From: Meghimatium bilineatum
Taxonomy: Eukaryota; Mollusca; Gastropoda; Stylommatophora; Philomycidae
Assembly (NCBI GenBank): GCA_034231615.1
Contig: CM067317.1
Coordinates: 19,799,379-19,863,378 of the forward strand
DNA: 64,000 bases
Direction: 5' to 3'
A model generated the notes under the pieces. It saw only the letters and a list, made by a program, of their open reading frames with translations. It ran no database searches and was not told where the DNA came from. Made by a program: the position numbers and the translations under genes. Of the stretch, positions 22,541 to 36,000 are shown one piece after another (positions within the stretch are counted from its first letter, which is position 1; every line of letters starts with the position of its first letter).

Positions 22541-23120
22541 GGATTAGTGTGTTTGGAAAATTTTGCTTAGGCCCTATGCTATAAATTTCCAGTGACAAGG
22601 TTTCATTTAGTGATCGCGTCGTTTGTCATGTTTGAATCTAGATTTATTAATTCTGTAACTATTTTTCTTTTTATATATGTAACTTTCAAGAGGGTAAAAC
22701 AATGCCCAAACAAGTAGTTAATGTTTTAAAACATCAACAATGTCAACATTTGTTTAAATTATGCAAATTAACCAACATTTTGAATATTAATTAGTTGTAC
22801 GTGCATCTGAGAATCACAGCAATGTGATCAACAGATGCGCCTTGTCTTTGCAAATACAAAAATATATAATTTCTGTGGACCGCTGTGTGGTATTTTATTA
22901 TCAACTAAGTGTGGTGTTTAATAGATATATAATTTATTTTCGTTATAATTATGCTAATTAGCCACAATTTTCAATATTAATTAGTTCTGTGTCAATCTGA
23001 AAATTTCAGAAATGTGATCAACATAAGCGTCTTGTCTCTGTAAACACAAAAATGTACAGTTTGTGTTTTGTGTTATTGAAAATAACAAAGATAATTTAGA
23101 AATTATCAGCTTGGCTACAT
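22541..23120. repeat. Two diverged copies of a roughly 195-bp direct repeat
   Basis: The stretch beginning AATTATGCAAATTA (about 22,756) recurs at about 22,950. Shared landmarks are GAATATTAATTAGTT/CAATATTAATTAGTT, AATGTGATCAACA and CTTGTCT. The repeat is AT-rich with no coding potential. It may be part of a dispersed element. Confidence 0.6.
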
Positions 23121-23159
23121 TTTGTGGTCACAAGATTTATTTATATTTTCCTATATGTT

Positions 23160-23700
23160 TCATACATAATAATTAATGACACAAAATTAGCACAAATTGA
23201 AAAAGGGAAATATCTTGGCACCCTGTTAACATCAGAAAGTAGATGCTCAAGTGAGATAAAGAGCCGAACAGCGCAAGCCAAATCAACATTCCAAAAAATG
23301 AGAACCATTTTGTGCACTGGAAGAATATCAATGCAGCACCAATTCTTTTTTTATTGATGTGAAGCATGGACTGTAAACAAAAAAATCCAAAACGAATTAG
23401 AGGCTACAGAAATGTGGTTTCTTAGAAGAATAAAGAAAATACCATGGACAGCAAAGAAAACTAATGCAGAGGTTCTCATTGATGCTGGCATAAAAAGATC
23501 AATCATATCACACATTAGGTGCAGTCAGTCAAGGTTTCTAGGGCATGTGCTGAGAAGAACACAGCTTGAACACTTAATAACCACTGGAAAGATCACGGGG
23601 AGAAGAGACAGGGTACGACATAGAGAAAAGTTACTAGATGGACTTGTATTGTGGCATTGTAGAAGCTAACCAACTGAGCTTATTGACAACACAAGAGACA
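23160..23700 (+). pseudogene. Endonuclease/RT-type LINE C-terminal remnant
   Basis: The frame reads KGKYLGTLLTSESRCSSEIK, then a stop, then CEAWTVNKKIQNELEATEMW, LRRIKKIPWTAKKTNAEVL and SRFLGHVLRRTQLEHLITTG. These are typical post-RT segments of animal LINE polyproteins (the group often misnamed craniofacial development protein 2-like). There is an in-frame stop at 23,355 and the RT core is missing. It ends about 260 bp before the PLCXD start codon. Confidence 0.82.
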
Positions 23701-23957
23701 GAGAGCCATCGAGAAACATTTTTCAGCATTGACGTACAGACTTGGTAGAGGTATCGATGAATTACAATTTTTAAGGGCTATCTAACTATATTATTTGTAA
23801 TTATGTAGCACTATTTTGAAAATTTTGTCCAAGTACCTACATATTTCTATGACCATATAATGGTCATTTCTATGACTCCCACTTCCCCAAAGTTTGTGAA
23901 TTCACATTAATTTATTGCTTTCATATAACACATGACACAGTTTGAAACAGTAACAGA

Positions 23958-24090
23958 ATGACTGAACATTTAAAAGCATCTGATGTAAATAGCAAATTGG
24001 AATTCAAAGATGTTATAGCAACAGAAAATTGGATGTCTTCACTGCCTGTCAGTTTACAACATATTCCTATTTCAAAGTTAGCAATTCCAG
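23958..24090 (+). CDS. PLCXD coding exon 1
   Basis: Encodes residues 1-44 and the first base of Gly45: an acidic/polar N-terminus, then NWMSSLPVSLQHIPISKLA, the strand that leads into the first catalytic loop. The donor is CCAG|GTAAGA (phase 1). An in-frame stop at 23,943-23,945 fixes the start at this ATG if the exon is not spliced just upstream. A 5' UTR exon or promoter cannot be identified. Confidence 0.93.
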
Positions 24091-27000
24091 GTAAGACAAC
24101 ATTGTTTTGCTATTTATTCATATAATCATTATTTATCTTGACTTCTGTGTACATGTTGTCCAGAATTGAATGCAATGTTGTTGTCATGGTTTTCAGCTTA
24201 GCTGTTCTTCTGTATTCGTTCTCAAACTCCTGCAGATTACCAGGATGTAGTATGGAGAACGGAATGTGTTGTATCATGGTTTACAGCTTAGCTGCAATCT
24301 CTACTCCTTTTTGCCTGACACATCTGACTTCAGCATGGTTTCTGGGTCACTTTGACCCTATATGGGAAAGAACAACCAATTCCACCCCAAATCTCTTTAG
24401 TTGCCTCTTACAACATGTATAGAAGGCATAGGTGTCAACTAGTACGGATTTTCTGTATTGATAATACAGATAATTTTCAGATGGGCCCAAAAACAAAGAT
24501 TTGTTGGGATTATTTTTTTGGGGTGCTATTTACTGACATTTTATTGAAACACAGAAATAAATTGTTAAAAGTACGGATTTATAGAAAAATAAGTTGACAG
24601 CTATGAGAAGGTAGCAGTGTCGATATTGTGTGATCACGTTGTGATCTGACACATCCAACTTCAGCATGGACTTTAGTCACTTAACTTCTGAGATGGGACA
24701 GCCTACTCCATTCCTAAACCTCCTAAGTTGCCTCTTAGAATATGCATGGAAGGTAACAGTGTTACTGTTATTTATTCCGATTTCATACCCTGATAACACA
24801 CAATCATGATTTATTAATTTATGAGTTTTAATTATTATCAGCATGATGTTATTCGTGCATTACTGTGTTTGGAAAACTATGATAAAAGTTAAATAGCAGT
24901 TTTCTATTGAATAATGGCTGCTTGTTGATGTGGATACATTGATTTATGGGACGCCTAGATTTAGAAAAATATTTATAAAATCTAATATGAACAGAACTGA
25001 GCATCTTTATGGCAAAGCATGGAGTGTGTTTAAACATTGAGCAAGGAAACCACCAGCATGCATATGCTTCAAGATCTGCAGGGGAAGAGTGATTACCTAT
25101 GGCTTTACCCAGAAAAATGTCTTTGATAATTTACTCTTCTTCTGCATTCAGGATTATTTTGGTCTTGCTTGATCTTCAGGCCAGTTGCCAGGATGAAACT
25201 CCCAGTCTTCTCCAGATCAGAGTGGCTGTCCCAAAGTTTTTGCCTCAGTTCAGTCCAGTGTGACTATTTCTTGACTAGTTTTCGTTATTTCACTATTGAA
25301 AGAATTGGTTCTTGTGGACCTGCAGTATCTCTATTTTATTTCTTATATACAAATTTGTCTTATGCTCTCTATAGGAAATTCATTGAATGTGTCTGTAATG
25401 TGTATTTTAAAGCCTGTATTGGTCTTTTTCAATGTCCGCAGTGAGTGTCCAACTCTCACAACCACACAGCACAACAGAAAGCACTAGTGAGTTATACAGT
25501 TTGATTTTCACTATAACACTGTGATGTATAATGGTTTGTAGATACGTTTTTTGCCCTCAATGTATGGCCTTAATTCAGCAATATAGCAGAATAGTTACAT
25601 TTGTCCTCCCACTTTTCCCAGAGCATATGCTCTCTTATTGCTATTGATACCACAGTGGCAGGTAGCCACTGAAGAATGATATTTACTTTGACATTGTTCA
25701 TTTCTGTCACATACTCATTCAATCTTATTTTTTAGGTCATCTCACTGTTCATCCATTTCTTCTTCTTCTTTCGTTCACTTGAAACATGTCTATATCTGTA
25801 ATTCTGTCTCCTGAATAAAACTCAGTCTTTTGTAGTTCATACAATGTCCCATAGAGCTTTGATTCCAGTGTTGTTTCCTCTGGCCAATATTTCTGCCTAA
25901 GCGTTTCATGCTCAGAACACTCTTGAAGTATATGTTTGGCACTCAGTGCTGCCTGTCCACATGTACACATGGCAGTGTTGCCAATCTTGAACTTTCTATA
26001 CATGTGACTGCGGAGTCGGTTGTGTCCTGTTCTGAGACATATAATTATAACTTGTTCTGATCTGTTCATAATGTGATAGTCATCATATGTTGGTGTTTGT
26101 GGCTTTCTTATTGACTTGATTATCTGTTTTTTTTCGATGGTAGGTGATTGGTATATCTGGTTGGTTTTGGCAGCACCTTCCTTAGCCAGTTTTCTACTTT
26201 TTCATTTCCTGGTATTCCACAGTGAGAGGGTATCCACTGCATGGTTACCCTATACTGGTAAGACAATTCACTAAGTAGATTTTTCAATTCTGTTAGTTTT
26301 CCAGAATGGAGAGCTTGAAGCACTGACCTTGCATCTGTCAGGAATACCACAGGCTGTAGGTCAGAGTTGGAGTTAGCAGTTTTTTAGCTGCCACACTAAT
26401 TGCCTGGATTTCTGCATCATAATTATTGCAGAATTTCCCTGTTGGTGTTCTGATTGTATCTCTAGGCTTGTGTGGATATTCTATATATACACCTGCACTT
26501 CCATTCCTCACTGCATTCTGTACTGACCCATCTGTGTATACTCTGACCCATATATCTTGTGGATATTCCTCATCCAGGAAACTGAGGGTGACTGTCCTTC
26601 GCTGCACGCTATTCTGTTCGTCCTCGCGTAGTATTCCTTTCACATGCGTCTGAATGTATATTGGCTTTCCATGCCTTTCACTCCACCGGGTTTGTTCTAG
26701 TACAGACTTTAAGGGGCTGTCAACTTCAGGTAGGTCTGTAAGTTGTCTACAGAGTCATTTAGCTTGATGGATAAAGCTGCTTCTTTTCAGTTGCCCCATT
26801 GCTAGATTTTGGAATCTTTCCTTCATTGGATGACTTGGCATACACTGAAACTTTTTTGCTTAATTAGTACTTTTGTGTCATGCGTTCGCCAAGTGTTTGC
26901 ATTCTTCCCATTTTCTGCATCTCTGCTATGGGTGTTGATTTCATTGCTCCTAACATTATTCTAAGTGCCTGGTTTTTCACTTTATCTAGATCTTGTAATG

Positions 27001-30000
27001 TGGTGTTTGATGCAGGACACCATGCAGCTGAACCATATTCCAGGTGTGGTCTTATGCCTTGCTAGTAAAGTTTACTGAGCATATTCCCACTGGCTCCCCA
27101 TGTGGTTCCACTTAGTTTTCTCAGGATAGATAACTTCGTCCTGGCGTTTGTTGTTGCTTTGTTTATGTGCTGCTTCCATGGCAGCTTATCATCAAAAGTA
27201 ACTCCGAGGTATGTGGGCTGGTTGTCTTCTTTCAAGAGCTCTCCATCAATCTTGATATGGCCGACTTTTTGTTTTGGTGAGAGGGTAAAGAGTATAGTGC
27301 TGCACTTATCTGTATTAATGCTGACGCACCATCTATTTGCCCATAAGGTTAGGGCATCGATAGCTCTTTGTATTTGTTTAGTGGCCACTGTTGCATGTTC
27401 TTCCGTGCACCAGATGACAAGGTCGTCAGCATAAATTGCCACTTTGGTCCCGTGTGGTAGTTCAGCAACTAGGTCATTGATGAAAACCAAGAAAAGTGTG
27501 GGTGACAGGACTCCTCCCTGGGCGACTCCATGACGCAGGACTTTCTTGCTCTTGCGACTATCGAATTGTACCCTGGCTCTTCTATTATGCAGGTATGCTT
27601 TTACCAATTTGTACATTCTTGAGCTAACCCTGCAGTTTTGCAATTTCTTTAAGAACCCTTCTTTCTAGACCTTATCAAATGCTTTCCTGACGTCTATCCA
27701 TGCTGCAAGTACCAATTTCTTATCTTGGAAGGCATCCTCAATCTCTTGGGAGAGGTACGTTGCCTGATCTTCAGTAGAGTAGCACTGTCTGAAATCCGCT
27801 TGCTGTGATACCAGAAGGTTTTCACTTTCAAGGTTCATCCAATGATATTATCACTTTAAAAAAAAAGTATATTTGTATATTACTTATATTTATTCAATTT
27901 GTGTCATTCTAACTGATGAAGCTAATTTCTATAATTTCTTCATAGATGGATTTTATTTTTACTTTCACAGGTACACATAATTCGGGTACATTCTCGTTGT
28001 CTAAAACTCTATCACCTGATATAGATAAACTTTGGGAATTCTTATCCAAAATACCTATTCTAGGTCAAGTTGCAGAAAGATCGATTTTCAACTGGGCACC
28101 TTGCCAGAAACTTGACTTCACACAACAGCTCTACGCTGGAATTCGTTACTTTGATGTGCGAGTTGCAGCCATGACAGGATCGGAAGACATTTTTATCGTA
28201 CATACTGTTTTTGGACCAAAGGTTTGTAAGTAAAAAATATGGAGTTAATAAAAACAATGTCTAATCATTCTCAACAGGCCCATAATTACTCATTGTTTTT
28301 TCCCCGCAGATGATGAAGGGTTTCTGTTCCGATAGATCCTGTAGATGTCTCATCTTCTTCATAGTTGACTCATGCCACATTTGATGTCACAATTCTATCT
28401 TAACACTATGCAGATGGTTTCATATGAAAATCATTCCTCATTGAACTCCTGTAAAGGCTGTACAACAATTATTTTCTCCTATTTTGATCACAAATCATAT
28501 TTTTTAATAATAAAATATAGTTTCCTAAGTAACGGAGAATGCTAGGTATACCATTTTACTGCAGATGGGTCAAGTGTCTGACAGAAATAGATGAACTAGT
28601 TGTCCCAGAATGTGTATGCTATGCTCCTGGCAGCATGTGATGATCCTGAGATACAACTGTTATGGAATGCCTCCATTTAGGGACTAAACATGCATCCATA
28701 GACTCCAAACATGTTTTTGAGGCAAACAAACCTTAAACGAGTTTGGGTGACACCAAAGCATAGTTTCTAAACAAACCTCCGCCATCTTGTCCTATCTTTA
28801 ACTATTGCATCTATAAATAACCAAACTGCCAGAGGATATGTGACAAGGTTGAGAGTGCCATAGTAACTTAACAAATAAGCAATTAATACTATGTTGATGA
28901 AACTTACTGTATCTTAGTTGATGAAATTTACTGCATCTTAGTTGATGAAACTTACTGCATCTTAGTTGATGAAACTTACTTCATCTTAGTTGATGAAACT
29001 TACTGTATCTTAGTTGATGAAACTTACTGTATCATAGTTGCTGAAACTTACTGCATCTTAGTTGATGAAACTTACTGTATCTTAGTTGATGAAACTTACT
29101 GTATCGTAATTGATGAAACTTACTGTATCTTAGTTGATGAAACTTACTGTATCTTAGTTGATGAAACTTACTGTATCTTAGTTGATGAAACTTACTGTAT
29201 CGTAATTGATGAAACTCACTGTATCTTAGTTGATGAAACTTACTGTATCGTAATTGATGAAACTTACTGCAACTTAGTTGATGAAACTTACTGTATCATA
29301 GTTGCTGAAACTTACTGTATCTTAGTTGATGAAACTTACTGTATCTTAGTTGATGAAACTTACTGTATCTTAGTTGATGAAACTTACTGTATCATAGTTG
29401 CTGAAACTTACTGCATCTTAGTTGATGAAACTTACTGTATCTTAGTTCATGAAACTTACTGTATCGTAATTGATGAAACTTACTGCAACTTAGTTGATGA
29501 AATACGATCATATCGACAAGAGAGGTGAGGAACTTGAGAGCTGGCAGGATGAAAATAATCTCATCCTTATTAACCAGCCAGCAGACTCACCAACCTTCTA
29601 CTCGAGAGCATGGCACACCACCTCTACACCAGACCTGGCATTCCACTCACCAGGCTTGGAATGGAACATCACACGTGTCGTTGGAAAGCAGCTTGGAGGT
29701 AGTGACCACAGACCAGTATTTCTGGAAATCCACAATGAATTTACCAAGGACAGCAGCACGCTCACTAGGTGGAACTATAAAAGGGCAGACTGGAAAATGT
29801 ACCAGCATTTAACCAGTGTTCTAGCTAAGGACATGAACTTGGACAAAGACATCAATAGAGCAGTGAGTGAATTTAATAGATGTATACTACATGCTGTTAG
29901 TAAAACCATACCCAGGGGGGCACGCAAAAACTACAAACCCTACTGGAATGATGAACTGGAAAAGCTGCAAAATGAGATGGAAACATCTAGACAGCAGGCT

Positions 30001-33000
30001 GAGAACAGACCTAGCCAAGAACATCACAACAAATATCAGCAAACAAAGGCTAAATTTCAAAGAGCCAAGTTACAAGCCAGACGGAGCAGCTGGAAAGAAA
30101 AAACAGAGTCGCTGAACCTAGAAAGAGATACTAGGAAATTATGGAAACTTGTAAAACAACTAAATGATGAAGGTACAGGGAGAAATACCAGGATCACACT
30201 TTATAAAGATAGAAACATTTTAACAGGTAAACATGCAGCTGATTACTTTGCAGATTCCTTTGCAGAAGACAATAACGTCAAAGTCAGCCCAGACAAACAA
30301 CAGGAGGTTCGAGAGAACCAGCAAAACATTGGACAAGGCGAACCTATACCTGAAGTCATGGAGGCACCAATCACAATGAGAGAACTGGAGCATGCAATAT
30401 CCAAATTAAAAATGAAAAAGTCCCCTGGAGCTGATGGAGTGTCCAATGAAATGATTAGAAACCTGGGAATTGCAGCAAGAGCAAAGCTACTGCAGATCTT
30501 TAACACAAGCTGGTCCACAGGTAATGTACCACAGGCGTGGAGAGAAGCAATAATGATACCACTCCTCAAATCAGGAAAAGATGGCAACACAGTCTCCAAC
30601 TACAGGCCCATCAGCCTCACAAGCTGTCTATGTAAAACAATGGAGCGCATTATCAATCTTAGGATGCAGTGGTACCTTGAAAGTGAAAACCTTCTGGTAT
30701 CACAGCAAGCAGGCTTCAGACAGTGCTACTCTACTGAAGATCAGGCAACCTACCTCTCCCAAGAGATTGAGGATGCCTTCCAAGAAAAGAAACTGGTACA
30801 AGCAGCATGGATAGACCTCAGGAAAGCATTTGATAAGGTCTGGAAAGAAGGGCTCCTAACGAAATTGCGAAATTGCAGGGTTAGCTCAAGAATGTACAAA
30901 TGGGTAAAAGCATACCTGCATAATAGAAGAGCCAGGGTACAATTAGATGGTCGCAAGAGCAAGAAAGTTCTATTGCGTCATGGAGTCCCCCAAGGAGGAG
31001 TCCTGTCACCCACACTTTTCTTGGTTTACATCAATGACTTAGTTGCTGAACTACCACACGGGATCAAAGTGGCAATGTATGCTGACGACCTGGTGCACGG
31101 AAGAACATGCAACAGTGGCCACTAAACAAATACAAAGAGCTATCGATGCCCTAACCTTATGGGCAAATAAATGGTGCATCAGCATTAACACAGATAAGTG
31201 CAGCACTACACTCTTTACTCTCTCACCAAAACAAAAAGCTGGTCATATCAAGATAGACCGAGAGCTCTCGAAAGAAGACAAACAACCCACATACCTCGGA
31301 GTTACTTTTGATGATAAGCTGACATGGAAGCAGCACATAAACAAAGCAACAACAAAAGCCAGGAGGAAGTTAGCTATCCTGAGAAAACTAAGTGGAACCA
31401 CATGGGGAGCCAGTGGAAATATACTTAGTAAAGTTTACCAGCAAGGCATAAGACCACACCTGGAATATGGTTCAGCTGCGTGGTGTCCTGCATCAAACAC
31501 CACATTACAAGATCTAGATAGTGCAAAACCAGGCACTTAGAATAATGTTGGGAGCAATGAAATCAACACCCATAGCAGAGATGCAGAAAATGGGAAGAAT
31601 GCAAACACTTGACGAACGCAGAGACACAAAAGTACTAATTCAAGCAGAAAAGTTCCAGTGTATGCCAAGTCATCCAATGAAGGAAAGATTCCAAAATCTA
31701 GCAATGGGGCGACTGAAAAGGAGCAGCTTTATCCATCAAGCTAAACGACTCCGCAGACAACTTACAGACCTACCTGAAGTTGATAGCCCCTTAAGATCTG
31801 TACCAGAACAAACCCCGTGGAGTGAAAGCCATGGAATGCCAATACACATTCAGACCCATGTGAAAGGAATACTAAGCGAGGACGAACAGAACAGTGTGCA
31901 GCGAATGACAGTCACCCTCAGTTTCCTGGATGAGGAATATCCACAAGATATATGGGTCAGAGTGTACACAGATGGGTCAGCACAGAATGCTGTGAGGAAT
32001 GGAGGTGCAGGTGTATATATAGAATATCCACACAAGCCTAGAGATACAATCAGAACACCGACGGGAAAATTCTGCAATAATTATGATGCAGAAATCCAGG
32101 CAATTAGTGTGGCAGCTAAAAAACTGCTGAACTCCAACTCTGGCCTACAGCCTGTGGTATTCCTGACAGATGCAAGGTCGGTGCTTCAAGCTCTCCAGTC
32201 TGGAAAACTAACAGACTTGAAAAAAACTACTTAGCGAATTGTCTTACCAGTATAGGGTAACCATGCAGTATAGGGTAACACCAGTATAGGGTAACACCCT
32301 CTCACTGTGGAATACCAGGAAATGAAAAAGCAGACCAACTGGCTAAAGAAGGTGCCGCCGAAGACCAACCAGATATACCAATCACCTACCATCAGAAAAA
32401 ACAGATGATCAAGTCAATAAGAAAGCCACAAACGCCAACACAAGATGACTATCACATTATGAACAGATCAGAGCAAGTTATAATTCTACGCCTCAGAACA
32501 GGACACAACCGACTCCGCAGTCACATGTATACAAAGTTCAAGATTGGCAACACGGCCATGTGTACATGTGGACAGGCAGCACAGAGTGCCAAACATATAC
32601 TTCAAGAGTGTTCTGAGCATGAAACGCTGAGGCATACATATTGGCCAGAGGAAACAACACTGGAATCAAAGCTCTATGGGACACTGTATGAACTACAAAA
32701 GACAGTGAGTTTTATTAAGGAGACAGAATTACAGATATAGACATGTTTCAAGTGAACGAAAGAAGAAGAAGAAGTTGATGAAACTTAGTATCTATTTCAT
32801 CTAGCACTTTTCAAATACTGCACACAATACTACACAGGATATAATCACACAAATAATAATACACAGGACATAATAGCTGTTTTGGCCAAAAAGCCTTTAT
32901 CAAGATAAGCACATAACATCAAAAGATGAAGAGTAGAAATGACAACGACACACACTCAAGTGTACGAGCAAAATGTGGATGTGAGATGCCGGAAATATAG

Positions 33001-36000
33001 GAACAGGAAGTACATAGAAACTTAAACATTGGGGTGTAAAGGTTCTTGCATTGCTCTCGCACACGGACACCGGGTTAGCAGAAAACCAAGAACCTAAAAG
33101 CACCTCCTCGTGGTGCACCCTGGAAATAGAAATACAGTGGATCTTGCTGTATTCCTGGCTAATGCTTTTAGGCTCGTGTTCATGGATGTGAGAATACTGT
33201 AGATGGAATGAGAACTGCCTGCAGAGAGACAGGAGATATCTCAGAAACCTCTATACCATCGCATCCAACATATGCATGGCATCTGTGCTTTCCGACCTGG
33301 CCAGCTTAAAAATCAGAAACATAGGAGGGGCGGCCAATGTGAATGTCCCTAACATACAGTGATTTGTATACACGTCATATGTAAAAGTTAACACTTGCTA
33401 GAGGACATCGCTGAGTACGTGAATAGATTCAGTGGCAAGAGAGCTACAATGATCCAGCACAAAACTGACTGGTATAAGCGTTGTTCATGCTCAAGAAAAC
33501 TCTGAAGCTGACATGTTTCATCTCAATTGATCCCGTTCAAAGTAGGAGTTATGACTCAGGTAATGGATACGCCAAGGTATTGGATACGTCAACTTGAACA
33601 TGTACTCTTGGGTATGGAAGAAAGCTTTGAATACAGCTTCCCATTGCACACAGGACAAGCATTGAACACATGTTGGTGAGCTATTTGTTCAAATGTCTGA
33701 ACGAAGTAGTGTTGAAACTCGGAATCTGGACACCGAGGGCAATGTAGAGGTGGGGGGGGGTGCAAGTCCCTACCGACATTGCAAACCTAGCCTAACTTGA
33801 CTGTTGGTCATTGCATAACACGGCTCATACAGAGAGAATTGGGTTCAGTATCCAAGGGCCCACTGCAAAGCACCTTGCCCAAGATTCGTATGTCTCTGGG
33901 TAATATATGCAATAGTGAAGAGTCAAAATACACAGATCGCGCCTGACGATGGATTGGAAGACCATCTCAAGCGGACGAGGTGAGTGCATGAGAAATGCAC
34001 AGGTCAAACTCCAGACACCCAACGTCCTTGGCAAATCAGCGCCTCGTCTAGGAAGATATATGAATCCTAGTCTAATTTGACCATCACCGTTACCCAACAT
34101 GGCTCATATGGAAGAAACTAGGTCTGGGAACGAGCAACGGAAAGGGTGGTAATGGAATGGTCTTCCTACATGAGGAACAGCTCGCTGGTTGCGAAGTGCC
34201 TCGTCAGAAGATAGACAAACACTGGGTGACTCAAGCAAAGTATCAGCCCACAGAGCCTTGTCTCATGTACCTCCCCTGAGTAGAAGGCTCCTCCAATAGC
34301 AATTGCACCAAACCAAAAGGTGAAGCCTCCTGGGTATGAAAGAAAGCTCAGAAACCTCCCATTGCAGATAGGAAGTAAGAGCTAATCGCTCGCTCGTATT
34401 TTCCTGGGATTCTCAAACAAACAACGTAAATATATGTGGAAATGAAACAAACAAAAGATTATGTAAATGATGGAACGAAATGAATACTGTAAACACAAAA
34501 ACCACACCAACCGAGAACTAGAAAAAAGAGTGGTTGGAATTCAGTCCAAATGGCTTGAGGGTACCCAACTCAAAGATAAGATGATTTTCTAGAACATACC
34601 TAAATCTATCATCGGTGGTACAGGATCTGATGGCAACGACCTGAATATCAAGAGCACAAATGTTGGCCATCGTCGTTGAAGTGTGTGGCAACCAGAGTAG
34701 ATGTACTGTGCTTGATGGCATGAAGATGGTTACAGAAGCTGGCCAATCTTAAGTCAGTTTAACCAATATACTTGTCGCAGCAATATCATGATGTAAATGA
34801 CATTATGGGATTCACATGTAAAGGCCTCATCCATGGTGAAAGTTGCCTTGGGAAATCAAACAGATCGCATTTGAACCACGTAAAAACATGTGTAACAATG
34901 ACTGCATGAGTATTATTTTTTTTATTATAGTTAAAGGGATTATTTCATATCATCATAATCGCTTGTGAGTTCCAGAACAATGCCCGTCATATAATGATTT
35001 TCAGTGGTCTTCTTAAAGTATGTCCTATCTATCTTCAATGTGTTTCCTTTGTTCTTTCTCCATTTAGTTACCGGTATTATTAAAGTGGAATCCCTCTATA
35101 GCGCATTCTTTTATAACACATTTTCCAATATAACAACACTTTTCAAAATCTCAAAAAAATATTCAAACATATTTATTCTATATTGTTTATACTGTATGTA
35201 GCGAAGATATGTTATTACATACATATTTAATATTTTGTTGGTCCAAACCAAGTTGTTATTTTTGTATTCCACTGTACTACTTGATTTATAATTTTATTAA
35301 TCTCTAATTTACCTACAAATAATCAACAGGTATCAGATCTTGTTGAGGCTGTGTTGATGTTTTTGGAAGCACACAATCATGAAGTTGTGCTCCTAGATTT
35401 TAAAAAGTTTTATGCCATGGATACAAAATATCATAAACAACTTATGGACTATATCATCTCAAAGTTTGGCTCAAGAATATGTAACAAGTGCGATGACATC
35501 AGTAAACTAACTCTACACAATCTGTGGCAGCAAGAGAAACAGGTAAATGATAATAAAATATGCAACAAGTAAAAAATGATAATAAAATATGCAACAAGTA
35601 AACTAACTTTACAGAATCTTTTTTGTACCAACATAGAAAACCAATCAAAGATATATCATGAAATTCCTGTTTGTTGTTGGGTCTGAAAGGATAGAAAAGA
35701 AGAGCAACACTGTTATCTGCCAGGCATGTTGTAAGAGGTGACTAAGGATGTATGGCTCACAAACACATGAATATATCACACAATAGCATTGCGTCAAAGG
35801 TCATGAGCCCATGGACTGCTGGACCAGCAATCAACCAACCAAAGAGGTTTGGCAGATGGAGTTGACTGTCCCATCCCATAGAGGGTCAAAGTGACACAGA
35901 TGACATGCTGAAGTTGGATGTGTCAGGCTGAAAGGCACAGATATCACGGCTAAGTTATAAATCATGACACAGCACACTCCATTATCCGGCCTACATTCTG

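Larger units (their letters stand above)
29503..32772 (+). mobile_element. LINE-beta copy 2, 5' truncated, inserted in the 24-bp array
   Basis: This is the longest LINE-beta copy (3.27 kb). It starts inside the endonuclease and ends with a GAAGAAGAAG tail. AGTTGATGAAA flanks both sides (29,492-29,502 and 32,773-32,783); because the target is a tandem repeat, this could be a target-site duplication or just array sequence. The 3' end matches copies at 25,756 (minus), 39,792 (minus) and 43.9 kb. It belongs to the RNase H-bearing jockey/I-like LINEs by motif; clade not resolved. Confidence 0.95.
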
